Of a stretch of 64,000 nucleotides of DNA, positions 49,986 through 57,748 are shown in pieces. Origin of the DNA: Nonomuraea spiralis (GTDB taxonomy: Bacteria > Actinomycetota > Actinomycetes > Streptosporangiales > Streptosporangiaceae). Where the stretch lies: assembly GCF_014648435.1 (NCBI RefSeq), contig NZ_BMRC01000007.1, forward strand, positions 62,001 to 126,000. The letters run 5' to 3'. Position numbers and translations under genes: made by a program. The notes beneath the pieces are model-generated. The model made no database searches. It worked only from the letters and a program-made list of their open reading frames with translations, and was not told the DNA's origin. Each line of letters opens with the position of its first letter. The stretch's first letter is position 1.

Positions 49986-50300
49986 ATGAGCGCACGTCCG
50001 ATCGACGAGCGCTACGGCCTGTTCACGATCATCCTGCTCGGCGAGAGCGTGCTCGCGGCGTCCAGGGGCGTCGCGGCGGCGGTCGGGACGAACGGGATCA
50101 GCGGCCGATTCGTGGTGATCGCGGTGTCCGGCCTCGTGGTGCTGTTCGCCCTGTGGTGGCTGTACTTCCTGGTGGAGGCCGGTGACGGGCTCGGCGACCG
50201 CCGCGATCGCTCGTACCTGTGGGGTACGGCCACTACGGCGTCTTCGCGGCGATCGCGGCGACCCGCGTGTCGTCGGCCGGGCTCGCGGTCGCCCTGAACG
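49986..50300 (+). pseudogene. LtrA-family protein remnant, truncated and frameshifted
   Basis: The frame from 49986 reads PIDERYGLFTIILLGESVLA and later VVLFALWWLYFLVEAGDG, typical of the second half of low-temperature-requirement A membrane proteins (usually ~380 residues). After SYLWG (about 50220) the matching continuation YGHYGVFAAIAATR is in the next frame, so one base is missing in the G run near 50219-50222. The N-terminal half is absent. The 3' end abuts the acetyltransferase gene. Clearly a dead gene. Confidence 0.8.
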
Positions 50301-50304
50301 CCGG

Positions 50305-51108
50305 TCAGGCCGGTCGGGGGCGGACCCGGTCGCGGTTCTCGCGTACGACGGTGAACCCCGCCGACCGGTAGAGCGCCACCGCGGCCTCGTTCGAGGACGG
50401 CGTCAGGACGGCGACCGCGCTCGCGCCCAGGCGGACCAGGGCCGCGCACGTGCCCAGCACGGCGTCGCGCCCGTGGCCGTGCCCGCGATGGTCCGGATGC
50501 GTGCCGACCGGTTCCAGCAGCCCGCACCGGCCCACCCCCGCGAACCAGCCGGTCGCGGCGGCCGCGGGCGCCCCCGACGGCGTACGCACGAGCGTCTCCA
50601 CGGCCATCCCGCCCGCCGGTGACCGTTTCATCGTGTCCCAGTGGCCGACGCTGAACGTGGATCCCGCGAAGGCCGACCGGTGCACCAGCGCCCGGTCGGC
50701 CGCGGTGGCCGCGCCGACCGGCTCGGCGCGGCTCGACACCGGCCGCGGGGCCCACGACATGACGAGCCAGGACTCCTCCTGATCGTGCCCCCACCCGGGC
50801 ACGGGCAGGCCGTCGGACCAGTCCTGGCCGGGTTCGAGCAGCTCGTCGGCGTCGGCCGCCAGCGCCCCGAGGTCGGCCCCCGGCGCGGCGGTCACCCGCA
50901 GCACCGGACCGTCGAGGAAACCGGCCGCCACCGGCAGCGCGTCCTCGGTCCAGAGCAGGACGGCCGCGTCGTCGTACCGTAGGTGCCAGCCCACGTCCCC
51001 GGGATGCACGCCGCCTTCGGGCGCGTCGGGCGGTGTCCACTCGCGCAGCGCGCGCAGCGCCGGGCCGGTCTCGGCGGAGGTCAGGCGGCGCCGTACGAGC
51101 GAGATCAT
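50305..51108 (-). CDS. GNAT-family N-acetyltransferase
   Basis: 267 residues. The C-terminal GNAT domain has VGTHPDHRGHGHGRDAVLG for acetyl-CoA binding and VLTPSSNEAAVALYRSAGFTVV as the final motif. An N-terminal GNAT-like half (about 1-120) suggests a tandem or two-lobed type. It has no linked genes on its strand other than the nucleotidyltransferase-like gene 135 bases upstream. Substrate unknown. Confidence 0.85.
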   Translation of the reverse strand: MISLVRRRLTSAETGPALRALREWTPPDAPEGGVHPGDVGWHLRYDDAAVLLWTEDALPVAAGFLDGPVLRVTAAPGADLGALAADADELLEPGQDWSDGLPVPGWGHDQEESWLVMSWAPRPVSSRAEPVGAATAADRALVHRSAFAGSTFSVGHWDTMKRSPAGGMAVETLVRTPSGAPAAAATGWFAGVGRCGLLEPVGTHPDHRGHGHGRDAVLGTCAALVRLGASAVAVLTPSSNEAAVALYRSAGFTVVRENRDRVRPRPA

Positions 51109-51243
51109 GCACGGCAGACTAACCAGCCCCCCACACCGTCATCAAAGGGTTTACCCGCCCGCCCGTACGGAAGGAACCGATGCGGCACGCTCCCCACCTC
51201 GACACCTCCGGCAGGACTGGGCCGGCGTTCGGGGGGGCGGGGG

Positions 51244-51864
51244 TCAGGCGTCCGGTGCGGGGGCGGGTGGGTCCAGTTCGTCCGCGCGGCGGAGGTCCTT
51301 CGGGCGGCCCAGGGCGCGGCGCATCCGGACCAGGTCCTCGCGGGAGACGTAGTGGACCGCCAGTCCGCTCGGGCTCACGGCGGTGACCGCGCGGTCGAAG
51401 CACTCCCGGACCGGCAGGCCGCCCCAGGGGAGCGCCGGGGTGCAGCAGTCGCCGCCGGCCCCCGGCGAGGTGAACGGCACCTTGGGCCGGAGGAAGGACT
51501 CCGGGCGGAGGGGCAGGGGCTCGCCCGTCTCGCCGGTGAGCCGGGCGCCGACGGAGGCGAACGCGGCAGCCAGGGCGGGGGCGTGGGCAGGGGTGCCGTC
51601 CCAGAGCACGTCCAGGTCGCCGGTCAGTTCGGTGGAGCCGTGCATGATGCCGGCGACCTGCCCGATCACCACGACCCGGACGCCGTGCCGCTGGAAGGCT
51701 CCGAGCAGGGGGAACGGGTCGAACCCGAGGGCGCCGTCCGTGTCGATCGTGCCGGCGTCGTCGTCGGCGTCCTCGTGGGACAGGCCGGTGGGGGGCCGTT
51801 CATGTGCCAGCTCGCGGATGCGGCGGGCGGCGGCGCTGAGGCGTTCCAAGGGGTCGTCGGTCAT
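51244..51864 (-). CDS. Nucleotidyltransferase-like protein
   Basis: 206 residues. The core FQRHGVRVVVIGQVAGIMHGSTELTGDLDVLWDG has the G-x-x-A and the D-x-D pair (GDLDVLWD) of the minimal nucleotidyltransferase fold, similar to AbiEii/MNT-type or uncharacterised actinobacterial enzymes. The middle region (KVPFTSPGAGGDCC) is unusual. The start at 51864 has a poor ribosome site; the frame is open 12 codons upstream. A toxin or tRNA-modifying role cannot be assigned. Confidence 0.65.
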   Translation of the reverse strand: MTDDPLERLSAAARRIRELAHERPPTGLSHEDADDDAGTIDTDGALGFDPFPLLGAFQRHGVRVVVIGQVAGIMHGSTELTGDLDVLWDGTPAHAPALAAAFASVGARLTGETGEPLPLRPESFLRPKVPFTSPGAGGDCCTPALPWGGLPVRECFDRAVTAVSPSGLAVHYVSREDLVRMRRALGRPKDLRRADELDPPAPAPDA

Positions 51865-51923
51865 CTGATCATGCAACCACCGCTCGTGCCCGCGGCGCAC
51901 GCGCCTTTCTCGTACGTGTTAAA

Positions 51924-51956
51924 TTGGCCGTATGACCAACTTGGCCGATCGACCAA
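51924..51956. promoter_or_regulatory. Tandem operator, two TTGGCC-N4-GACCAA sites overlapping a TetR start
   Basis: TTGGCCGTATGACCAA (51924-51939, containing the start ATG at 51932) and TTGGCCGATCGACCAA (51941-51956, inside codons 4-9) are 17 bases apart. Each is a near-perfect dyad. TTAAAT at 51919-51924 may be the -10 of a leaderless message, so the sites would block polymerase. Autorepression by the TetR protein is likely. Confidence 0.6.
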
Positions 51957-52537
51957 ATTCGGTGCGAGGGGACCGCCGCCGCGAGCAACTGGTGGAGACC
52001 GGCGTCGCGCTGCTGCGTGAGCACGGATGGCCCGGCGTCACCACGCGCGCCGTGGCCGAGCGGGCCGGCACCAACCCCGGCCTGATCCACTACCACTTCG
52101 GCGGGCTGCCCGGCCTGCACGAGGCGATCTTCCGCCGGGCCACCGACCTCGTCGTCACCCCGCTGGTCACCGAGCTGCTGAACGCCGAGGACGAGCGCGC
52201 GGCGCTGGCCCTGATGCGCGACATGCCGGACCGCGCGGCGGCCGACGAGCCGACGACCCGGCTGGCGGCCGAGCTGATCGTGGGCGCCACCCGCGATCCC
52301 GCCCTGGGCGTGGTGCTGCGCGACGAGCTCCGCCGGGCCCGCGGCCTGATCGCCACCCGCCTGGCGAGCCTGCGTCCCGGCTGGACGGCCGCCCGGCTGG
52401 ACGGCGTCGCCACGCTCGTCACCGCAGCGATCGACGGCCTGATGTTGCACTACATGATCGATCCCGATCTTCCCGTCGGCGCGGCGCTGTCGGCGGTGGA
52501 GGACCTGCTGGAGGAGGGCGGCTCGTGCGGGTCCTGA
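51932..52537 (+). CDS. TetR-family transcriptional regulator
   Basis: 201 residues. The HTH at about residues 33-57 reads TTRAVAERAGTNPGLIHYHFGG. The ligand-binding domain contains DEPTTRLAAELIVGATRDPAL and a C-terminal LDGVATLVTAAIDGLMLHYM. The start is probably leaderless. Two matching dyads overlap the start region. Downstream, its last codons overlap the stub of an FAD-dependent enzyme, then the F420-type reductase gene, so the original target was perhaps an FAD monooxygenase that has been lost. Confidence 0.92.
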   Translation: MTNLADRPNSVRGDRRREQLVETGVALLREHGWPGVTTRAVAERAGTNPGLIHYHFGGLPGLHEAIFRRATDLVVTPLVTELLNAEDERAALALMRDMPDRAAADEPTTRLAAELIVGATRDPALGVVLRDELRRARGLIATRLASLRPGWTAARLDGVATLVTAAIDGLMLHYMIDPDLPVGAALSAVEDLLEEGGSCGS

Positions 52538-52623
52538 TCTGCGGGGCCGGCATCGCCGGTCTCACGCCGGCGTACTGGCTGCGGCAGCGCAACGCCCCGC
52601 CCGCCGGCCTCGGAAGGGACTGA
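52525..52623 (+). pseudogene. N-terminal stub of an FAD-dependent oxidoreductase
   Basis: GTG at 52525 begins MRVLICGAGIAGLTPAYWLR, the classic GxGxxG dinucleotide-binding start of FAD monooxygenases, but a TGA comes after 32 codons. It overlaps the TetR stop by 13 bases, and a GGAGG lies upstream, so it was probably the second gene of the TetR operon. A functional enzyme would need ~400 residues. An internal deletion joined it to the next gene region. Confidence 0.7.
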
Positions 52624-52628
52624 GAACG

Positions 52629-53114
52629 ATGGAGATCGTCAACCGGCCGGACCCACCGGCCGGGCTGCGGCGGCGGTTGTGGCGCCTGCCCATCCTGCTC
52701 TACCGGCTGGGCCTCGGGCCGCTGCTGGGAAGCCGCGTCATGCTGCTCACCCACACCGGACGCGTCTCGGGCCTGCCCCGCCGGGCGGTCATCGAGGTCG
52801 TCCGGCACGACGGCCACGGCTACGTGGCCGCCTCCGGCTTCGGCCCCAAGGCCGACTGGTACCGCAACGTCATGGCCACCCCACGGGTGACCGTCCAGGT
52901 GGGGGGCCGCCGCTTCCGGGCGACCGCCGTGCCGATCGAGGCCGCCGAGGGCGCGGAGATCATGGCCCGGTACGCGCCCCGCCACCCGGCCGCCGCCCGG
53001 CGCCTCTGCCGGATCATGGGGTTCGCCGTGGACGGCAGCGTGGCGGACTACCGTGAGGTCGGCAGGCACATCCCGTTCGTGCGTTTCATTCCGGGTGATG
53101 CCGCTTCTTCGTGA
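52629..53114 (+). CDS. Ddn-like nitroreductase/quinone reductase family protein (F420 type)
   Basis: 161 residues. The deazaflavin-dependent split barrel is clear: GSRVMLLTHTGRVSGLPRRAV, VVRHDGHGYVAASGFGPKADW, YRNVMATPRVTVQVGG and a C-terminal RHIPFVRFIP. Relatives use reduced F420 to reduce quinones or nitro groups. It begins five bases after the stub of the FAD enzyme and is probably in the TetR operon. Confidence 0.9.
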   Translation: MEIVNRPDPPAGLRRRLWRLPILLYRLGLGPLLGSRVMLLTHTGRVSGLPRRAVIEVVRHDGHGYVAASGFGPKADWYRNVMATPRVTVQVGGRRFRATAVPIEAAEGAEIMARYAPRHPAAARRLCRIMGFAVDGSVADYREVGRHIPFVRFIPGDAASS

Positions 53115-53131
53115 GCCGTCCGCGGTGGACC

Positions 53132-54088
53132 TCAGGACGCGGCGAAACCGTCCAGCGCCTTGAGGATCTCGTCGCGGTAGGTGCCGCTGCCGGTGTGCCC
53201 GGAGTCCTCCACGACCACCAGGCGCGCCTCGGGCCACGCCTGGGCCAGGTCCCAGGCGTACTCCAGGGGCGCGCCGAGGTCGAAGCGGCCGTGCAGGAGC
53301 ACGCCGGGGATGCCCGCCAGCTTGTACGCCTCCCGCAGCAGCACACCCTCCTCCAGCCAGGCGTCGTTGGAGAAGTAGTGGGCGCAGACGCGGACCAGCG
53401 CCGCCAGCCGGTCCGGCGGCCGGTCGCTGTAGGCGTTGGGCTTGCCGTTCGCCTCCAGCGAGATGACCGTGTCCTCCCACGCCGTCCAGTCGTGGGCCGC
53501 CTTGACGCGGACCGCCGGGTCGGGGTCGGCCATCAGGCCCGCGTAGGCGCTCAGCACCTCGCGCAGGCTGCCGCGATCGGCCTCGGGCACCCCCTCGCGG
53601 AAGCGCCGCCGCTGTTCGGGGAAGAAGCGGCCGACGCCGTCGTACAGCCAGTCGATCTCCGAACGGCGGGTCATGGTGACGCCGGTGACGACGATCTCCG
53701 AGACCCGCTCCGGATGGGCCTCGGCGTAGGCCAGGATCAGCGTCGAACCCCAGGAGCCGCCGTACAGCAGCCAGCGGTCGACGCCCAGGTGCTCGCGCAG
53801 CCGTTCCATGTCGGCCACCAGGTGGTGGGTGGTGTTGGCGGACATATCGGTGGCCGGGTCGGCGGCGTGCGGCCGGCTGCGGCCGCAGTTGCGCTGGTCG
53901 AACAGGATGACCCGGTAGCGCTCCGGGTCGAAGCTGCGCCGCTGGCCGGGCGTGCAGCCCGACCCGGGCCCGCCGTGCACGACCAGGGCGGGTTTGCCGT
54001 CGGGGTTGCCGCACGCCTCCCAGTAGACGAGGTTGCCGTCGCCGACGTCGAGCAGGCCATGATCATAGGGTTCGATCGCGGGATACAT
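53132..54088 (-). CDS. pip: Prolyl aminopeptidase (proline iminopeptidase)
   Basis: 318 residues, normal for the S33 family. It removes N-terminal proline from peptides. The oxyanion motif HGGPGSGC, the strand FDQRNCGRSRPH, the nucleophile GGSWGS (Ser112) and the lid EDTVISLE are conserved. The catalytic Asp (HGRFDLGAP) and His (DSGHTGSG) are also present. It is convergent with the F420-type gene and downstream of a winged-helix gene on the same strand. Confidence 0.96.
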   Translation of the reverse strand: MYPAIEPYDHGLLDVGDGNLVYWEACGNPDGKPALVVHGGPGSGCTPGQRRSFDPERYRVILFDQRNCGRSRPHAADPATDMSANTTHHLVADMERLREHLGVDRWLLYGGSWGSTLILAYAEAHPERVSEIVVTGVTMTRRSEIDWLYDGVGRFFPEQRRRFREGVPEADRGSLREVLSAYAGLMADPDPAVRVKAAHDWTAWEDTVISLEANGKPNAYSDRPPDRLAALVRVCAHYFSNDAWLEEGVLLREAYKLAGIPGVLLHGRFDLGAPLEYAWDLAQAWPEARLVVVEDSGHTGSGTYRDEILKALDGFAAS

Positions 54089-54141
54089 CCGGCCACCGTA
54101 CTAGCGTCGCCGACGGCCCGGACCGGCCCCGTGCGGCGCGG

Positions 54142-54672
54142 TCACGGCCGCGCCGAGGGGAACAGGATCGCGCTGAGCAGGTAGGGGGCGCGGCCGGGCT
54201 CGGGGGTGTTGGCCAGCCGGTCGCGCAACACCGTGAGCAGGTCGGCCAGCATCGCGTCGAGCTCGTCCGGGCTGAGCCACAGGGTGCCCTGCCGGTAGGA
54301 GACCGAGTCGGCGACCGGGTCGGCGCCCTCGCGGCGCAGGTAGGCGTCGAACTCGGCGATCAGGACGGCCATGGCCGCGGCGAAACCCCGGCGGTGGTCG
54401 TCGAGCGACATCGCGGCGGCCGCGCCGGCCTCGATCGCGGGACGGTCCTGGCGCAGCCGGTAGCGGCGCTCGGTGGCGCCGCGTACGCGCTGCTCGCCGT
54501 CCACCTCCAGGAAGCCGCCCTCGGTGAGGTGGGCGACCTGGCGGTACATCGTGATCTTCGGAACCTCGGGCATGCGGGCGCACAGTTGCGCGATCGTCAT
54601 CGTGCCCGCCGCGGCCACGGCGTGCACGATGCGCAGCCGTACCGGGTGCAGGAGTTGTTCCACAGGGTCCAT
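54142..54672 (-). CDS. Winged-helix (ArsR/PadR-like) transcriptional regulator
   Basis: 176 residues. The N-terminal wHTH is plain: PVRLRIVHAVAAAGTMTIAQ, LCARMPEVPKITMYRQVAHL, then the wing GGFLEVDGEQRVRGATERRY. A C-terminal helical domain (~90-176) probably dimerises or binds a ligand. It is divergent from the alpha/beta hydrolase at 54730, and the short AT-rich gap between them contains a 32-bp nested dyad, so it most likely regulates that gene and itself. Confidence 0.88.
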   Translation of the reverse strand: MDPVEQLLHPVRLRIVHAVAAAGTMTIAQLCARMPEVPKITMYRQVAHLTEGGFLEVDGEQRVRGATERRYRLRQDRPAIEAGAAAAMSLDDHRRGFAAAMAVLIAEFDAYLRREGADPVADSVSYRQGTLWLSPDELDAMLADLLTVLRDRLANTPEPGRAPYLLSAILFPSARP

Positions 54673-54682
54673 GGCCTGACGA

Positions 54683-54714
54683 TTTCATATGAGATACCGT
54701 TATCCAAAATGAAA
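54683..54714. promoter_or_regulatory. 32-bp nested dyad between winged-helix gene and hydrolase
   Basis: The outer arms TTTCAT/ATGAAA (54683-54688, 54709-54714) and inner arms GATA/TATC around CCGT (54693-54704) have the same centre. The block is AT-rich, unlike its surroundings. It fills most of the 57-base divergent gap and is the evident operator for the regulator at 54142-54672. Confidence 0.6.
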
Positions 54715-54729
54715 ACGTAGGGGGTCGTC

Positions 54730-55572
54730 ATGCGGGAGACGCAGGGGCGGGCGGTGCCGGTGAACGGCGGGCACGTCTACGTCGAGGAGTTCGGGCAGGG
54801 GCCGTACCAGGTGGTCTTCGAGGCGGGCGGGGGGTGTGGCCGTACCTGCTGGGACCGGTTGACGCCGCTGCTGGCCGGGAAGGCCCGGCTGGTCGCCTAC
54901 GACCGCGCCGGGCGGGCGCGCAGCGGCCGGGTCGCCGGGCTGGACATCGACGACCTGGCGGCCGACCTGGTCGCGATGACCGAGGCCGTCGTGCCGGGGG
55001 AGTTCGTGCTCGTGGCGCACAGCATGGGCGGGCTGGTCGCGCGCCGCGCCGCCGGGCGCCTGGGGTCCCGGCTGCGGGGTCTGCTGCTGGCCGACGTCCT
55101 GCCGGAGACCTCGCCGGTGTACGACACGTGGGACGCGACCACCGAGCGGATCGACCGCATGCTGGCGGTCTCGCAGACGCTCAGCCGGTTCCGCCCGGTG
55201 GCGCGGCTGTTCAGCGGGAACGTCCGGCGGCTCTACCCGGCCGACACCTACCGGACCATGCTCACCGAGGACTTCACCCCCGCCGGGGTCGCCCAGACCC
55301 GCCGGGAGATCCGGGCGGTGGCCGCCGCCGTACCGAGGTTCCGCGCCGAGCCGCCCCCGCTCCCGGAGTGCCCGACGATCGTGTTGTCGGTCGAGCGTGC
55401 CGCGAAGGGCCGGGAGCGGCAGCACGCCGAGAACCGCGAGCACCAGCGCCGCTACGCCGAGAGCCTGCCCGACGGGCGCCACGAGGACGTCGCCTCGGGA
55501 CACCTCGTCCAGGCCGAGCGGCCGGAGCTGGTCGCCGACCGGATAGAGCGGCTGCTCAACCGCACTCCCTGA
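54730..55572 (+). CDS. Alpha/beta-hydrolase
   Basis: 280 residues. VVFEAGGGCGRTCWDRL forms the oxyanion region. The nucleophile elbow is VAHSMGG (Ser near residue 97), followed by LLLADVLPE. The terminal His is in ASGHLVQAERPELV. It is divergent from, and probably controlled by, the winged-helix protein. Its 3' end overlaps the convergent MFS gene by 17 bases. Substrate unknown. Confidence 0.88.
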   Translation: MRETQGRAVPVNGGHVYVEEFGQGPYQVVFEAGGGCGRTCWDRLTPLLAGKARLVAYDRAGRARSGRVAGLDIDDLAADLVAMTEAVVPGEFVLVAHSMGGLVARRAAGRLGSRLRGLLLADVLPETSPVYDTWDATTERIDRMLAVSQTLSRFRPVARLFSGNVRRLYPADTYRTMLTEDFTPAGVAQTRREIRAVAAAVPRFRAEPPPLPECPTIVLSVERAAKGRERQHAENREHQRRYAESLPDGRHEDVASGHLVQAERPELVADRIERLLNRTP

Positions 55573-56893
55573 CCTGCTCGGGAGCAACGCCGCCGGGCGC
55601 CGTACGTCCCGGCCGCGGACGCGCGGGGGCGGCGGTGAGGCGTCTGTCCGCCACGGCGACCACCGCGGCGACCAGCACGAGCGCCGCCCCGGCGGCCAGC
55701 AGCGGCCGGGGCCCCAGGACGAGCGCCGCCCCGGCGCCGGCCGCCCCCACCGAGGACAACCCCATCTTGAGTCCCGCGATCGACACGAAGACCTGCGCCC
55801 GCGCCCCGGGCGGCGAGTACGCCGACCGCGCGGCCAGGCTCGCCGCGAACAGCGGCGCGTTGGCGAACCCGGCCAGCCCGAACGCCGCCACGGCCACCGG
55901 GTAGACGGGCGACAGCGCGCACAGGGCCAGCGCCACGGCCAGGATCACCACGTGCCGGACCGTCAGCCGCTCCGGCTCTCCCCGCAGCGGGAAAGCGGTC
56001 ACCGCCAGCGAGCCCGCCAGATTGCCCAGGCCGTACACGGCGGCCAGCGCGGCGCCGGCCGCCTCCCCGTGGCCGAGCCGGGCGCCGAACTCGACCGCCA
56101 CCACGGTCAGCCCCCCGGCGGTGACGGCGGTGAGCAGCGTCGCGACCAGTACCCGCCGCAACGGCCCGAGCGTGACCATGAGCCTCAGCGCCTGGCGCAC
56201 CGTCAGAACGCCTTCGCCCCGGCGCCCCTCCCGAGAGGCGACCGTCTCGCCCGGCAGGCCCGCTTTTCTGGGGTCCGATTCGCCCGGCAAGGTTGGTTTC
56301 CTGGGGTCGTCCGGCAACGTCAGTACGACGGCGCCCGCCACCACGGCGGCCACCCCCAGGCCGAGTACGGCCGACAGCGGGTCGGCCACCGCCGCCAGCC
56401 CGGCGACCAGGGCCGGACCGGCCGTGCCGCCCACCCCGTACGTGACCGCGTCCCAGCCCTCGGCCCGACCGCGCGCCATCCGCGCACGTACGGCGATCTC
56501 CGGCAGCCGGCTGCTCAGCCCGCCCGTCACCATGGGACCGCCGGCCCCCGCGAGCAGGAGCAGCGCGCCCACCACGGGCAGCGGCGCGACCCCCATGAGC
56601 GCCGCGCCGGCCGCCAGCGCCGCCCCGTGCAGCACGAACGCCCCCGCCAGCAGCCGCCGCCCGTCGGCGGAGCGGTCCAACTGGCGGGCCAGCCACGGGC
56701 CGAGCAGGTGCGGCACGGTCAGCAGCGCCACGAACAGCCCACCGGCCGCGGCCCCCTGGGGGAGACGCCGGACCGCGAGCAGGACCAGGCCCACGGTCGC
56801 GCCGCCGTCCACGCAGCGGACCAGCGTCGCCGCGCCGACGTAGCGGACCACGGGCCAGCCGGTGAAGGAGAGGTCTGTGAGTGTGCGGGGCAA
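55556..56893 (-). CDS. Major facilitator superfamily transporter
   Basis: 445 residues. About twelve helices are seen, with a short cytoplasmic loop in the middle (PDDPRKPTLPGESDPRKAGL region) that contains a short internal repeat (DDPRKPTLPGE / SDPRKAGLPGE). Family hints include RYVGAATLVRCVDGGATVGL and ARQLDRSADGRRLLAG. The start is a TTG at 56893 without a good ribosome site; it follows three bases after a 25-codon upstream frame. It is probably an exporter of drug-like or small molecules. Confidence 0.85.
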   Translation of the reverse strand: MPRTLTDLSFTGWPVVRYVGAATLVRCVDGGATVGLVLLAVRRLPQGAAAGGLFVALLTVPHLLGPWLARQLDRSADGRRLLAGAFVLHGAALAAGAALMGVAPLPVVGALLLLAGAGGPMVTGGLSSRLPEIAVRARMARGRAEGWDAVTYGVGGTAGPALVAGLAAVADPLSAVLGLGVAAVVAGAVVLTLPDDPRKPTLPGESDPRKAGLPGETVASREGRRGEGVLTVRQALRLMVTLGPLRRVLVATLLTAVTAGGLTVVAVEFGARLGHGEAAGAALAAVYGLGNLAGSLAVTAFPLRGEPERLTVRHVVILAVALALCALSPVYPVAVAAFGLAGFANAPLFAASLAARSAYSPPGARAQVFVSIAGLKMGLSSVGAAGAGAALVLGPRPLLAAGAALVLVAAVVAVADRRLTAAPARPRPGRTAPGGVAPEQVRECG

Positions 56894-56896
56894 GGG

Positions 56897-56974
56897 TCAG
56901 CCGTCCGCGCGGGTGACGGCGGCGGCGCGTGGTCCGCGTTCCCGTCCGGTGCGGGGCACAAGGGTGATCTTCAT
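56897..56974 (-). CDS. 25-residue leader ORF upstream of the MFS gene
   Basis: ATG at 56974 with GAAGGAGTCG directly upstream opens a 25-codon frame (MKITLVPRTGRERGPRAAAV, then TRADG) ending three bases before the MFS TTG. The good ribosome site here and the lack of one at the MFS start suggest translational coupling. The peptide is Arg-rich and not recognised. It could act in attenuation of the exporter gene. Confidence 0.4.
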   Translation of the reverse strand: MKITLVPRTGRERGPRAAAVTRADG

Positions 56975-56987
56975 GTCGACTCCTTCG

Positions 56988-57008
56988 GTAACTGACAAAA
57001 GCAATTAC
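56988..57008. promoter_or_regulatory. Near-palindrome GTAACTG-N7-CAATTAC before the MFS gene
   Basis: Seven-base arms with one mismatch, spaced by ACAAAAG, sit 14 bases upstream of the leader ATG in an AT-rich patch. The spacing and sequence resemble HxlR/MarR-type sites. It is well placed to repress the exporter; no regulator gene is adjacent. Confidence 0.45.
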
Positions 57009-57082
57009 AACAGTCACCGACTTTAGGAGTCGCCGAGGAGACCGGTCAAGAGGGTCCGGCCGGTCGTACGGGTGCGGCGGGC

Positions 57083-57634
57083 TCAGGCGTGGCCGGTGAG
57101 GGCGCGGCGGACACGATCCACCAGCCCGGCCCACGGCGTCCCGGAAGAGCCCGGGGTGCCGGATGTGGTGGGGTGTGACTGGTCCGGTGTGGCGTGCCTG
57201 GCCCGTACGGCCTCGGCGCCCAGCTCCAGCAGCCGCTCCCGCGGGCAGGACTCCCGTACGAGGGGGAAGATGTCCGTCTCCGCCTCGTCCACATGGTGGC
57301 GGACCTGGCCCCTCAGCTCCTCCAGCGTCGTCCAGTATGCGGCGTCACCGGGCTCCAGCCCCTCCAGCCGCCTGATCGTCCGCTCGGTCTCGGCGTGCCC
57401 GGCCAGCTGCCGGTCGGCCGCCGCGTCGCCGCCGGGCACGTGCTCGCGTACGGCCGGATACAGGTACTCCTCCTCGGTCACGGAATGGCGTACCAGCTCG
57501 ATGAGCACCTCCTCGGCCAGCTCCTGCGGACGCTCGTCGAGCCGGCCGGTCATCCCCTCCAGCTCCGTGAACATCCGCTCGATCTCGCGGTGATCGGAGA
57601 TCAGCACGTCGATCAGGTCCTGTCGTTCCTCCAC
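57083..57634 (-). CDS. Hemerythrin HHE-domain protein
   Basis: 183 residues from the GTG at 57634. The iron-ligand pattern is seen as DVLISDHREIERMF, IELVRHSVTEEEYLYPAV, GHAETERTI and VRHHVDEAETDIFPLV: a four-helix di-iron site. A C-terminal tail after residue ~150 is Pro/Ser-rich. Such proteins bind oxygen or nitric oxide or buffer iron. It stands alone. A longer frame from 57673 has a weaker start. Confidence 0.92.
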   Translation of the reverse strand: MEERQDLIDVLISDHREIERMFTELEGMTGRLDERPQELAEEVLIELVRHSVTEEEYLYPAVREHVPGGDAAADRQLAGHAETERTIRRLEGLEPGDAAYWTTLEELRGQVRHHVDEAETDIFPLVRESCPRERLLELGAEAVRARHATPDQSHPTTSGTPGSSGTPWAGLVDRVRRALTGHA

Positions 57635-57748
57635 GCCATGCCCCCGCCGGCTCGTTCCCCTGTGGTTACGCACTGTGACAGTGCCCGGTGCGGGCGGCGC
57701 AAACCTGGCCGCCCCACCGAGCCCTGCGCGTACGTCGCTCCGGGACGG

